From contig SADC01000217.1 of the NCBI GenBank assembly GCA_004194705.1, positions 1 through 64,000 of the forward strand: a stretch of DNA of 64,000 nt, given 5' to 3'. Within the stretch, counting starts at the first letter, position 1. Each line of letters opens with the position of its first letter. The notes beneath the pieces were generated by a model. That model was not told the DNA's origin. It ran no database searches and saw only the letters and a list, made by a program, of their open reading frames with translations. This DNA comes from Ditylenchus dipsaci (Eukaryota > Nematoda > Chromadorea > Rhabditida > Anguinidae). The position numbers and the translations under genes were made by a program. Below, one piece after another: positions 45,301-57,300 of the stretch.

Positions 45301-48300
45301 TTGATACGTATTTTCATCACTTTAACTGGTCAAATTTTTATTGAGGATTCAGCGTTTGAGCAACTTCTTAGTGCTGTCTTGTAGCTCAGTTCAAGAGCTT
45401 CAATAAATATTTTACAGAATAATTTTTAAAAATTTAGTTGTGGAGATATGCAATTTTCAAAAAAATAAATTTCCTTTAAAAATCCAAGTTTTTCGGATTT
45501 TCGGTCATTTTTAAAGGAAATTTATTTTTTTGAAAATTGCATATCTCCACAACCAAATTTTTAAAAATTATTCTGTAAAATATTTATTGAAGCTCTTGAA
45601 CTGAGCTACAAGACAGCACTAAGAGGTTGCTCAAACGCTGAATCCTCAATTAAAAATTTGACCAGTTAAAGTGATGAAAATACGTATCAACTATCCATGA
45701 TGTCATCACTAATGTTTGGACCTAAATGTCGACTTTTTTCAAAATAATCCAAACAATACCGATAACACATTTTGAAGAGGAATAACAGAGCTTCACAATG
45801 GTTTATTAAGAACAATTTTTCGAAATAATTTGACGCTTAAACATTAGTTTAAAAAAAAGCGACGTTAATTATGCACCAACCTAATAAAAAAGATTTGGGG
45901 TTCTAAAAAAAGACAATATTTTTTTAAAGAGGACACATACGAGCCCTGATTTCGGGGGAAATTCAATTAAATGTCCTATAAAAGGAAAAAGTGTCTGTCG
46001 TGTATAGAATGGTTCTGGTGAATTCATCCTCAATGGATTGATCCTCAGTGAATCTGTTGAAATCCTAAGTTCCTAGAAAAAGTAAGGTTAAAAACGCCAC
46101 GCAGGAACCACAAGAAACATAAAAAAACATGTTTAACTACGTCCAAACGTACGCTGACCTAAGTTGCGCCTAAACCTAAAATACTAAAGAATGCGGGGCG
46201 CTACCGGAGTATAAATGACAAATGGTCGAAATCACATTAATTCTTAGAAATAATGTTTTTTTTGAACTGCTGAGGTTTTGATCATTTTTAAAGGGAATTT
46301 TAAGTCGATATAGGGTGTTTGGAAACACTTTAAAAAAATTTCATTAGAGGGGGGGGGGTATACTCCGGTAAGGTCGAATGTGCTATTGTCGTGTAAAAAG
46401 CCACTACTAAAACGGAATCTAATAATTACTACTTGAATCTGACCTAGGTACTACCATCTAAGTCGTAGTACTTTCGAGTATTGCGTTGGTCCATAAGTTC
46501 GCGGGTAGTTATACACAATTCGGAAGATTTCTGGATGGGCTCCATAAGTTTTAACTAATGCAAGCCATTAAAAATTAGCAGATGGGTTGCACAATCAAAA
46601 TTGGTTTTGTGAAATCAGAGCAAAATTTCCTGATGCGTTTACAAATTTTATTAAATTTTAATTTCGATACCCATCAAAAAATTTTGTTTTGTTTTTACAA
46701 ATTCAATTTCGATTGTCCAGCCCATCTGCTAATTTTCGCTGGCCTGTATCAGTAAAAACTTACGAAACCCATCCACAAACCTTCCGAGTTGTGTATAAGG
46801 ACCCGCGAACTTACGGACCAACCCAAGGTTGTAGTATACCGTATTTCCTCAAATAAGCGCCCCGGGGCGCTTATTTTTCAATTCCCCAAACATCGGAAAA
46901 TTTGGAATTCGATTTCGAGATTTTTGGGTGCTTAACCAAAATCTAAAAAATGGAATCGGTAGAGCTCGTGAGAGTTAAGAAAACGTATCAAACAGCTTTG
47001 CAAAATATTGCTTCTACACTGAGATCCAGACCCTCAAAGTCGAGGGGGGGACTCTTATTAGAGGAAATACGGTAGAATCCCCCCACGCAGAGTGATCGAA
47101 TGGAGGAGATAACTTCATATTCGTGTTTCTCGATCCCGATTTCATGAGAAAGCCGCGTGTTTTTTTGTTCTGAAAAAAAATGTATCATGGTTTTTTAATC
47201 AAAGTTTTAAAATTTTAAAATGGCGCCTTTTGAATTTTAAAGGGATTAAGGGTTTTATTGGGAGGGGAAGGGAATAAAAGGGGCCACTTTTATAGCAGAA
47301 CAATAAAAAAGTAAATATATGTATTCTTCGACTGCCTCATCATATTTTTCAACTGGGCCGTGGCAAAAAGAGACTCTATGCGCATTTTTTGATCTAGAGT
47401 ACTTCTTGGAATCATGTCTAAGGTAAGTGAGTGCGCGCATCTCTAACTCACAAGCCCATTGGAGTTGAGATGCGCAGACCCACATACCTTAGACACAAAT
47501 CACTCGAAAGTGACTTTGGATGCATGAAAAAGCATGCATACGAGAGTTTATTTATGCGGTAGGCCCCAGTATTCAAACCTATGTCCAACATCTTCTTGTT
47601 AGTGGGCCCTGTATGATTAGTGGCCCCCTTTTATTCCCTCCCTTCCCAATACAGCCCTTATTCCCTCTAAAATTCAAAAGGCGCCAATTTAAATTTTTCA
47701 AATTTTGACTAAAAAACCATGATACCCCCCCTGTGGTTCGAATTTTTTTTCTCAGAATCAAAAAAAAACACGCGGCTTTCTCATAAAATCGGGATCGAGA
47801 AACACGAATATGAAGTTATTTCCTCCATCCTATCACTCTGCGTGGGGGGAGGGATTCTATACTTAAGCCCAACCCAATACTACTTGGTACTTAGTAATTA
47901 AAATTACTGCCACCAGGATTGGACCTGGTCAGTGATTTCAAAACTCACCCTCATCCTCAACCTCACCTCAACCTGAGCCTCATCCTCAACTCAACCGTAA
48001 ACTCAACCTCATCCTCAACCTCAACCGAAAAAAAATTAAACTCAACCTCATCCTCAACTCAACCTAAACTCAACCTCAACCTCAACTCAACCTCAACCTC
48101 AACTCAACCTCAACTTAACTCAACCTTAACTTATCTTAACCATAAATGAACGTTTCTTTAAAATTAACGACCCTATTTTATGTGCTTTTTGGAATTCTAT
48201 ACTTCGGCCACATAAAAGATGTCAAAGTCAAAAATTGTAGCATACAAGTCAACCTTCAAGTCAATTTGACTCGACTTTTACTTCGCTTCTCTCGTCGGTT

Positions 48301-51300
48301 CACCTCGTGACTTTGATATTCTGGTTGTGATCAAGATGTTGCGCTGACTTATACAATATCCAAAACAACAAATGACATACTTTTTTTATTTCAGGTAACA
48401 GACCATATCACAGTAAGAATGAATTATTCATTCCCAAAAAACATATTACAGTATACAACTAACTGTGAATTCAACAAATGAAATAAGGATTTGTTTCTAT
48501 GTCGAGCTGTGGCTAGTCCTGCCTGGGAGAAAACCCGTTCGATAGGAGCGCTGGTGGCCGGAATAGAAAGCACCTCCAAAGCCAGGATTGCGATTTGCTT
48601 AGCATCCTGAAAGAATTATTAAGCTTTGCTTAAGCTCATATCAAAAAATACCGTGTCCAACATATTAACCCACCACTTCAGAGGATCTATTGCTGAGGAC
48701 GATGCGTTCAAAACACGGTTCAATACATCCCGCACCCACGATTTAGCACTCGACTGCGAGACCTCCTTTTGACTTCGAAACTTTTTATTTTCAGCAGCTA
48801 CTTCTCCCAGAATTTGATCTAACGTAGCATTCTGCACAGCTCTTGCTGATTTGCTGACATCTTGCTGCTGGGACTTTTCATACCAAACCTTAAGACAGAG
48901 ATTGAAAGTTCCACACACAAAATCTGCTTAATCAAATACCATGTTTTGAATTTCACATACTGCAATGCTGAAGTCAGTTTCACTTAGATAGCCAGCTGTG
49001 TTTGGGTCGAGTGCAGTAGCGACTATGAAGATAGGCTCAAAGTTTGATCCCTCACTGTCAATTACCATTTTAAAACGTTTGTCCATCAGTTTCTTCAATG
49101 CTTCGGCTGTTTCTGACTCGGAATTTTCCTGAGATGACAGATACCAGTTATCCAGTCGTATATGAAATGAAAATTTACCTGGAAGTTTTCTAGGGATCTA
49201 TAGATTGCTTTCACATAGCCGTAAATCTTGGAAATCGTTACAATTTTCTCAGCCTGAACGCGAAGAAGGACGTCAGCTAATAGTTTGGTGAGAGCATAGA
49301 CTTCTTGTAGGAACTGAAACACAAAACTCCGTAGCTAAAACACAGACGCAAAATTGCTCACAACGTTCTCTGATTCTGTTGGGTGCTCCCAGTCTTTTGC
49401 TTTAGCAACTTCGATGACTTCCTTTTTGATTTTTAGATAGCAACCAGTCACGGCAATCTGCGATGCCCAACGAGTTTTGGACGGTGAGATAAGACGTTTA
49501 CCACACTTTTCTAATAGAGACGTCTTAGCACTTGGAGATTTTCGGAACTGTCCAATAAGGTTCATCATTGTTGAGTACCCTTGGTGTGTAGCCACGTTTT
49601 CTCTGAAGATTTGCATGATAACCAGTTGCAATGCATGAGCGAAACATCCTATGCGGAGCGAGAAGGCAGACCTGAACAGCAGATGTATGCAAATAGACAA
49701 CAAATGAGACAAAAATTACTGAAGCCATAGTTCAAGTTCACAGGAGTCATTTATTTGCACATCCTCTTGTATTTCTGCTTGTTGTAAGCCTCTTTCTTCT
49801 GTTTCTTCATGGTGCTGAGCATCATTTCCTTTTATGTCCAAGAGCTCGATGTCTAGTTCATCTTCATCCGGTATACACTCAGGATCAACGTCAGCTGAAC
49901 AAAATAACTTGAACCCAAGTTTTTACTTCACTTTTTTAGATATTACCTTTGCGAATGTCACTAAAACCCTTGACCATGTTGCTTCCTCCATCAGTAACGA
50001 TCTTGAACGCATCGGATAGGAGGAGACCATATGAGCTGACAATTTTCTCAGTTTCTCTTCTTATATGCGCACCAGTATGAGAGCCCAATAGCTGTTGAAG
50101 ACCAAGAAAGACGCATCTTAGATTCGCAGCCTCATCACAATAATGCAGTGTCACACCTTGAGGAAGATCAAAATTACTAGTAATATTAAAAAAGTTCTAA
50201 CCCAAGTAAGCATGATTCATTCCGCCATCCGTCCATACATCGCATGTAAGAGAATAGCGATGGTGCAGTCTGCTCACTTCATCCTTGATTTTGGCTTGAA
50301 CTTTCACAAAATGAGCATTAAGGAGTTGCTTGAGCGAAGAAAAGCTTCTTGGAAGCTGAAAAAAGCCAGTAAAGGAGGGTAGAAAAGACAATTAACGAAT
50401 TTCACTTCTATCTTTGGAGAGAGGATTTGGAGAAATCGACGCATAAGTGGGTGCAAGAAGATGTTGATGGGCAATGACGGAATAGACAGTACTGCGCAGA
50501 GGGCGTTCCGAATTTTGTTCGACCTAAGAGAAAAAACGTGGATAGAGTAGAGGCTTTACTATTACCTTACTTTTCCTTTGGCTCATTTTCATTCTCAGTC
50601 GCAGAAAGACGAATTTTTTTGGCTGGTTGTTCCTTGTCCTGATGCATTTTTTCCAGTGCTTCGTCACGGCTGTCTTATGATTTGCGATCACCGAAAAACA
50701 GACAGGTAAAAAGGCCAGACTCATAATCAAAAAGTATCTACCTGTGAGCACTCGACGCATTTCATCTTTGATTCGCCCATGACTTGCACCTCCACATAGT
50801 TGTTCCAGACTTCATCCCGATTGCGTTTTTTTCCAGGCGTCCTTGACTGACTTGACGAGAACAATGACATCTCAAAAGAATAATTTAACGTAAAGCATGA
50901 AGTGAAAGTTGAGTTTGAGTTGAGGTTGAGGTTGAGTTGAGGTTGAGGTTGAGTTGAGGTTGAGTTTAGGTTGAGTTGAGGATGAGGTTGAGTTTAATTT
51001 TTTTTAAACTCAACCTCATCCTCAACCTCAACTGCGAGTTGAGGTTGAGGATGAGGTTGAGTTGAGGATGAGTTGAGTTTACGAGTTGAGGTTGAGTATG
51101 AGGTTGAGTTTTGAAATCACTGGACCTGGTTGGCTAAAGCCATTGCTGACATCATTCGTTGAAGAAATATTAAGAAATCACATAATTATGACTTTAATAA
51201 GGCACCTGATATTAAAAACCTAATGGCAGAATATGGCGATTTGTGACTATCATACGCCTCTTAACTTGCCGTGATTATTATTTCCATCCTCTAATAAGTC

Positions 51301-54300
51301 AAAAATTTTCTTCGTCTGTTTTCACATAAATTATATTTGATAGACGCACTAAGATATTTTATAAATAGAAATTTTCGAAAAATTGGTAAAAGACTTGAGT
51401 TGTCAGGCCGAGGGATTGAAATCGAGCTTCCGGCTCCAAGCTTGACTTTTTATTCTAACTTTCGAGCCGATCCCTCGGAACTTTCGAGCCTCAAGCCGAG
51501 GGCTCGAAAATATCGAGGGGTGGACAACCCTATAAATAACGAAAATGTAAAATGTTTTTTTTGCTAATTTATAAAAGGCCTACAGTAAGACTTTTTTTCA
51601 GCTGTGCCTTCCTGCCCTCCTCATTCAGTATGATTATGAATGCCTTTGCAATGGCTGCATATTTACAAGAAAAATGGTATAATAAGTTTTGGAAAAACGT
51701 GGGTTTTTCAACGAATCAATACATACAATGCATACCATAATACAAAGCATCCCGAAGTTGATTTTTACGACTCACATATACCAATCTCTTTACAGCTACT
51801 TCTAATGTTAGCGTTTCTCAGCCGATTAACTGTTAAAATCCTAAGTCCGCGATTTTTTTCTAAAAGTTGGAAAACTTCACCACCATTTTTACCCTGACTT
51901 TTCGGCTTGGCCACCCAAAGTAAACCAATCTTAAAATATACATAGCACAGCTAGGAGCAAATTCTGGTTTGCAGACTTTTTCCACTTCTGAATTCTGGTT
52001 CTGGTTTTCTTTAAAGTTATAGATTCTGGATCTGATATTTTTTTAAAGCTCTGTCACCTAAGTATTTTAGAAATTTCCCGAAGGTGACACCGCAAAAAGT
52101 CAATAATTTTTGCCATTTTTTCCCTCAAATTCATTGATACCGAAACGGTAAAAGATCACAAAAATTAAGGGAAATAAGATGTGCGACCCTTAGAGGGATC
52201 GACCTTAAAGGGATGTCAGCCCCTCTCATTCGGCTGCATTTTTTAAATATTTTTCTAGGTTTTGGGCCATTTTCTGCACTTGTGTAAGCGCTCTCGTAGG
52301 CTGGCCATTTGCCGCAGTGCTTGGCCTACCAATTGCTTTGGAAATGCTGGTTTTCCGAGCCAAACGCTTGGGCTTACGATTCATCCTATTCTCTATGGCA
52401 TCAGCTGCTATTGTACTTCCGGCCCTCTATTTCGTTGACTCATTCTACTATGGCAAACCAGTCATTGTTAGTTTTTTAGATTTTTTGAAAAATGGTTTTT
52501 TTGAGTATTTTAGGCCCCTCTGAACATAGTCCTCTACAATATATTCTCAGACCACGGACCAGACCTGTATGGAGTAGAGCCGATCAGTTATTACCTCAAA
52601 AATCTGTTCCTCAACTGGAATATTTTGCCTATGTTTGCACTACTTTCATTACCTGTGTCTCTCTATGTCTACACCAGAAATACCTATACTGTTGTAGGCA
52701 ATCAACAAAAAGATTATATTCAATTGGGTGGGTTTGAATTTTGAAGAATTTGAGTTACTCTAAGTTTTTACCGAATGCTATTTTCAAGAAAATCGAAATT
52801 GCCGAAAATTTCGATTTCTAGCCCTTATTCAGGGTTATCAGTAAAAATGCCAACAGTAAGGATGCCAAAACACAGTGCGGGGATTAATTTTTTTCTGGTT
52901 TTGCAGTTAATTTTATTCGGGAAACACGTTTGAGCCCGTTCTAACATACGCTGGCCTATCCTTAAGCCTAAAGCCTAAGTGCGTCAGAAAGTGTGAAAAC
53001 AACAAAAAATTGAATTCCCGCATTTTTTGTTAGCATTTTGGGGCGTAATCGTTTCGCCAATGAAACTTTCGCCAATGGCATCTTTTCGCGAATGAGATCA
53101 CTTCGCCAATGCATCTTTTTGCCAATGGCATCTTTTCGCCAATAGACTCTTTTCGCCAATAGACTCTTTTCGTGTATACTCTTGATTTCTTTGGCAAATA
53201 AGCGGTGAGAAGTGTAAATGTGATTTAAATTAAATAATTTAATTCTTTAAATAGGGTACACATCCAATAGAGAACAGATGATCTCTCAGGTTCGACTCCC
53301 AGTGGTTGCATAACCTATTATTTCACTGTATAATTTAAAGTAAATTCACTGACTACTAAGGTCAAAAACTATCCAGGAATTGATTGGAATCAATTCCAGC
53401 ACTGCTTTACTGTCACCAAATTCCCTAATTTTGGGAGTTCGTGCAAATGACCATCCAGATGAAAGGAAACCATCCAAATGATGCATACTTAGTTTTATAT
53501 TGCCTCAACCTCTACCAATTTTATTTATTTGTTGACGCGTTTAGTATTTTCTAGAGTAATATGAATCCTAAAGCTCTCGGTTTAAAAATTCTGGCTCTCT
53601 TCTCTGTTGATGCTGTCATCCTTCGCTCTGGCCTTAGGTATCTTCTCTCTTTTGTTCCTTTTTTTCAGCTCTCGGTTCACGGGGAACCAGATAGAAATTT
53701 TTCCACGCCACAATCACCTCAGAAAAGTGGGTAGTGAGCAAAGTTTTTACCAAGGAAGAAAAGAGTATTTTTGAGGGGTAGGATTTCGGTATTATTTGGG
53801 AACTAACGTTTTTTTGCAACTTTTATTCACATGATGATTTACAATCAAATACTGAAAATGACGTCAGGAAGCAGAGCTACATTTTGAGTGTAAGGTTATA
53901 AATAACCTTGTTTAATTAAAATTGCAAAAAACGCCAGTTCCAAAATAATACCAAAAGTCCCAGGAAAGCCCTGGGTAGAATGGCATAAATTTGGACATCG
54001 TACAATGTTTCTTAAATTTTAGCTTTGACTAAATATAACTTTTTTCTCTATTTGATATCTCAAAATAAAGCCTAGAATCTTCGCTACATTTCGGTATATG
54101 AAACGTATGAATTGCCGAAAAAAGTCAAAAAATATCAACCAAGAGTCAAAGAAAAACTCTCAAAAACCTTCAATTTTCGGCAATTTAGCCTATGTTAGCT
54201 CAGATAAAAGCTTCAGAAGGTGTGAAAGCCTGCGCTGATAATCTTATCGGATAGGAAAGAGCGTTAAGAACATTTGACACCAAATTTGTCATTTAAAGGA

Positions 54301-57300
54301 GATAAAAAGGGACAGAATCCGTCAAGTAACCCCCCTCCCTAATGAGTGTTTTTCTCTAAGCTGACTTTGTTCACTTTTCACCCATTTTCCAGCTTTTGAA
54401 AACGAAACCAAGTGTATTTTGGACGCTTCGCGGCGAGAGACTAACACACTCCTCATTGCAAGGGATTGGGGTGAAAAAAAATCAAGGGATCCGAAAAAAG
54501 TATGCTTAGAGAAAAATACTCTTTATAGGGGGGTTACTTGGGATCTTCACGAAAAAAGGGTACCCACCAGTGTTTTGCTGAGGACACTTTTTGGGCCTGT
54601 GAGTGAGAATGACATTTGTCCTGAGAGCCTGTGAGAGTGAGAATTCAAAAAATTGTCCTCACAGAGTGGGAGTCAGAGTGAGAATTTTTTTGTCCTCACA
54701 ACTTGTGAGTGAGAGTGAGAATAAAAAAACAGTTTTTATTCTCAGTGAGAATCTCACTAACAGTAAGATTCTCTTTGAAAGGAAAAATTTCAGTGAGAAT
54801 TACCGTATTTCTTCTAATAAGAGCCCATGGGGGCTTATTTTTCAAACCCCTGAAATCTGAAAATTTTGGGGTCGAGCTCGAAAATTTTGAGTGCTCAATC
54901 AAAATCTAAATCGCAGAATCAGTAGAGCTCGTGGGAGTTAAGAAAACGCAAAAGAACACATTAGCAAAATATTTGTTCTGGGCTCAGACAGGGGTCTTCA
55001 AAGTTAGGGGTGGGCGTTTATTAGAGCATGGGCGCTTATTAGAGGAAATACGGTAAGCCAAAATCGGATCTATTGAACGTCTTTTTATTCCAGGGTTCCA
55101 GCAAGGAGGTGGTGTGATACCGACTGGTGAAAAGTTTCCTCTCTCGGTAGGCAGCCTTTTCTGGATCTTGTGAACCAGCTCTCCTATTCACCAAAATCGT
55201 CATCATTGTTCCAATTGTTGTTGTATATCCATTGAATAATTTTTTTTGGTTGTCAAAAATCATTATTCTGTGAGTTTAGGGTTACTATAATTCGGTACAA
55301 GTCGGTACAAAGTATGAGTCGGTACAATTATAACCTGGTACACTTTTTCAAATTTTATGGCCGTTTGTCCACAACCTTAATACTACCATTTGCGGAATAC
55401 CGGCTCTTATTCACTTAGGAGGGGCCGCAGACTTTTTTATTTCTATCATTTGTGATGAAGAGTGTGCTGACTGCGAAGTGGCCAACCTTTGGTAGGTACT
55501 TAAAAATATACCCGTTATCTGAAAACTGGCCAGGATTACATAAAGACAGGATGGTTTTATTTCATCAGCGCAAATTCCAAAGAACGAGACAGTGCATGAG
55601 AACAGTGGTTTAACAATAATGAGCAAGATTCTCTTGATTAGCGCTGACCCTGAGAGCATTCACGACTAATATGGACGGTTTCCTGGCACTTGTCTGGAGA
55701 AGACATAGACATTTGCAAAGAGTAACGAAAGAGAAAAAGAAATCGAAAACAAACAAATATCGCAAAAATAAATTTTAAGACGTTTCAGTTACTTTGTGCA
55801 AAAGGGCACAAAGTAACTCAAACGTCCATAATAAGTCGTTTGAGTTACTTTGTGCCCTTTTGCACGCCATAACTCAAACGCCCCTATGCCGTATCCACCC
55901 ACTGGGAATCGAACCTGAGAGATCATCTATTCGCTATTGAATGTGTACCCGATTTAAAGAATTAAATTATTTAATTTGAATCACATTTTCACTTCTCATC
56001 GCTTATTTGTCAAAGAAATCAAGAGTATACGCGAAAAGAGTCTATTGGCGAAAAGACGCCATTGGCGAAAAGATGCCATTGGCGAAAAGATGCCATTGGC
56101 GAAAAGATGAATTGGCGAAAAGATGCCATTGGCGAAAAGATGCATTGGCGAAAAGATGCAGTTGGCGAAATGACCTTATTGGCGAAAATTTCATTGGCGA
56201 AACGATTACGCCCCGGCATTTTTACCTACCACCCTTATTTACCTACTTAATACACTACCACCCTTTACCTATCACTCTTGTTTAGTTCGATGTAAGCATT
56301 GGTAGCGTTTTCAATTTTTTTCTAATTTTTTTGAATCTGCTTTTTTAGATTTTTAATTTATTTTGGCTGTTTTTAAAGAAAATTTTTTAAAAGAAAATTT
56401 AGTTTCATGTAGTGAATTTACAAAAAGGTTGCAATTATAAAAATTCACCTATCGCTACTCAGTTTTCTCTGTTGCTTTTTTTGGCTTTGGTTTAAGCGCA
56501 AGAAGTGTTGTAAGTAAGTTGTCTCCTGGCTCAACTCGTCTCCGCTCTGGCTTATGCAAGAGCCGACATCTTTGGGAGCCGATTGCTCCGAGCTTTCTAA
56601 ATGTTATTCCATCCCGAACAAAAAAATTATACCAAAAAGAGGAAAATCAATTAAAGATCGTCCCTTTAAAGGGGCATGCCCGTGCGTTTGAAAAAATTAT
56701 GCGGGGAGCAGAAATTTTTTTTGAAGCTTACCATTTTTCACTCGCTTTACGTCAAATTTGATATTGATTACTTTATACTACTGATAAAAACTAGGCAAAA
56801 AACTGTAAAATTTTAGTTGAGAAGGCATGTAAAAATACTTTGAGAAAGAAAATAACTGCTGGTCCCTGCCTTGTCTCTGTGTCGCTCACGGCATGCTCCT
56901 TAAAATTAAATTCCAAAATTGCTCACTCAAAACACAAAAGTGTTAAGAAAACCGTGGCTTAGGCTGATCGAAATATTTGGTTGAAAATATATCAGTGATT
57001 ATGGGATTTTTCAAAATTTTCTTGACAATTCACTCATAAAAATGTTTATTATCATTTCAGAATACTCCGCATCCTATTGGTATCGCTACTTTCCCGTGCT
57101 CACCATTTACTTAGCGGCATCTCTCTGGTTGCTGATTTTCTTTTCGCAGCCACATAAAGAAGAACGGTGAATTAATTTTGAAATTTTTCTTCAAATATTT
57201 TATTTTGTTTAATTCCAGTTTTCTCTTTCCAATCTACCCTTTAATTTCTGTGTTAGCAGCTATTGCATTGGATTCTCTGTTGCGAGTATCCAACAAACTG

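Larger units (their letters stand above)
53040..56214. mobile_element. large inverted-ended element with GCCATTGGCGAAAAGAT arrays
   Basis: Left end GGGGCGTAATCGTTTCGCCA, right end TGGCGAAACGATTACGCCCC. The left 120 bp repeat TCTTTTCGCCAATGGCA; the right 170 bp repeat the complement. Next to the arrays, both ends share a longer inverted block (to 53320 and from 55890) that includes a B-box-like GGTTCGACTCCCAGTGG and TTAAATAATTTAATTCTTTA. Inside are hAT-like end 54568-54801, MITE copy H and possible exons on the - strand. It lies in the last large ALG9 intron. Confidence 0.65.

Noticed and set aside
47919..48149. + strand ORF rich in Leu-Asn-Leu and Ser-Thr-Ser
   Set aside because: Translation of the CTCAACCTCAAC array at the left end of hAT 2.
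56007..56285. ORF with repeated HWRKDAIGEKM peptide
   Set aside because: Translation of the 17-base GGCGAAAAGATGCCATT minisatellite, not a protein repeat.
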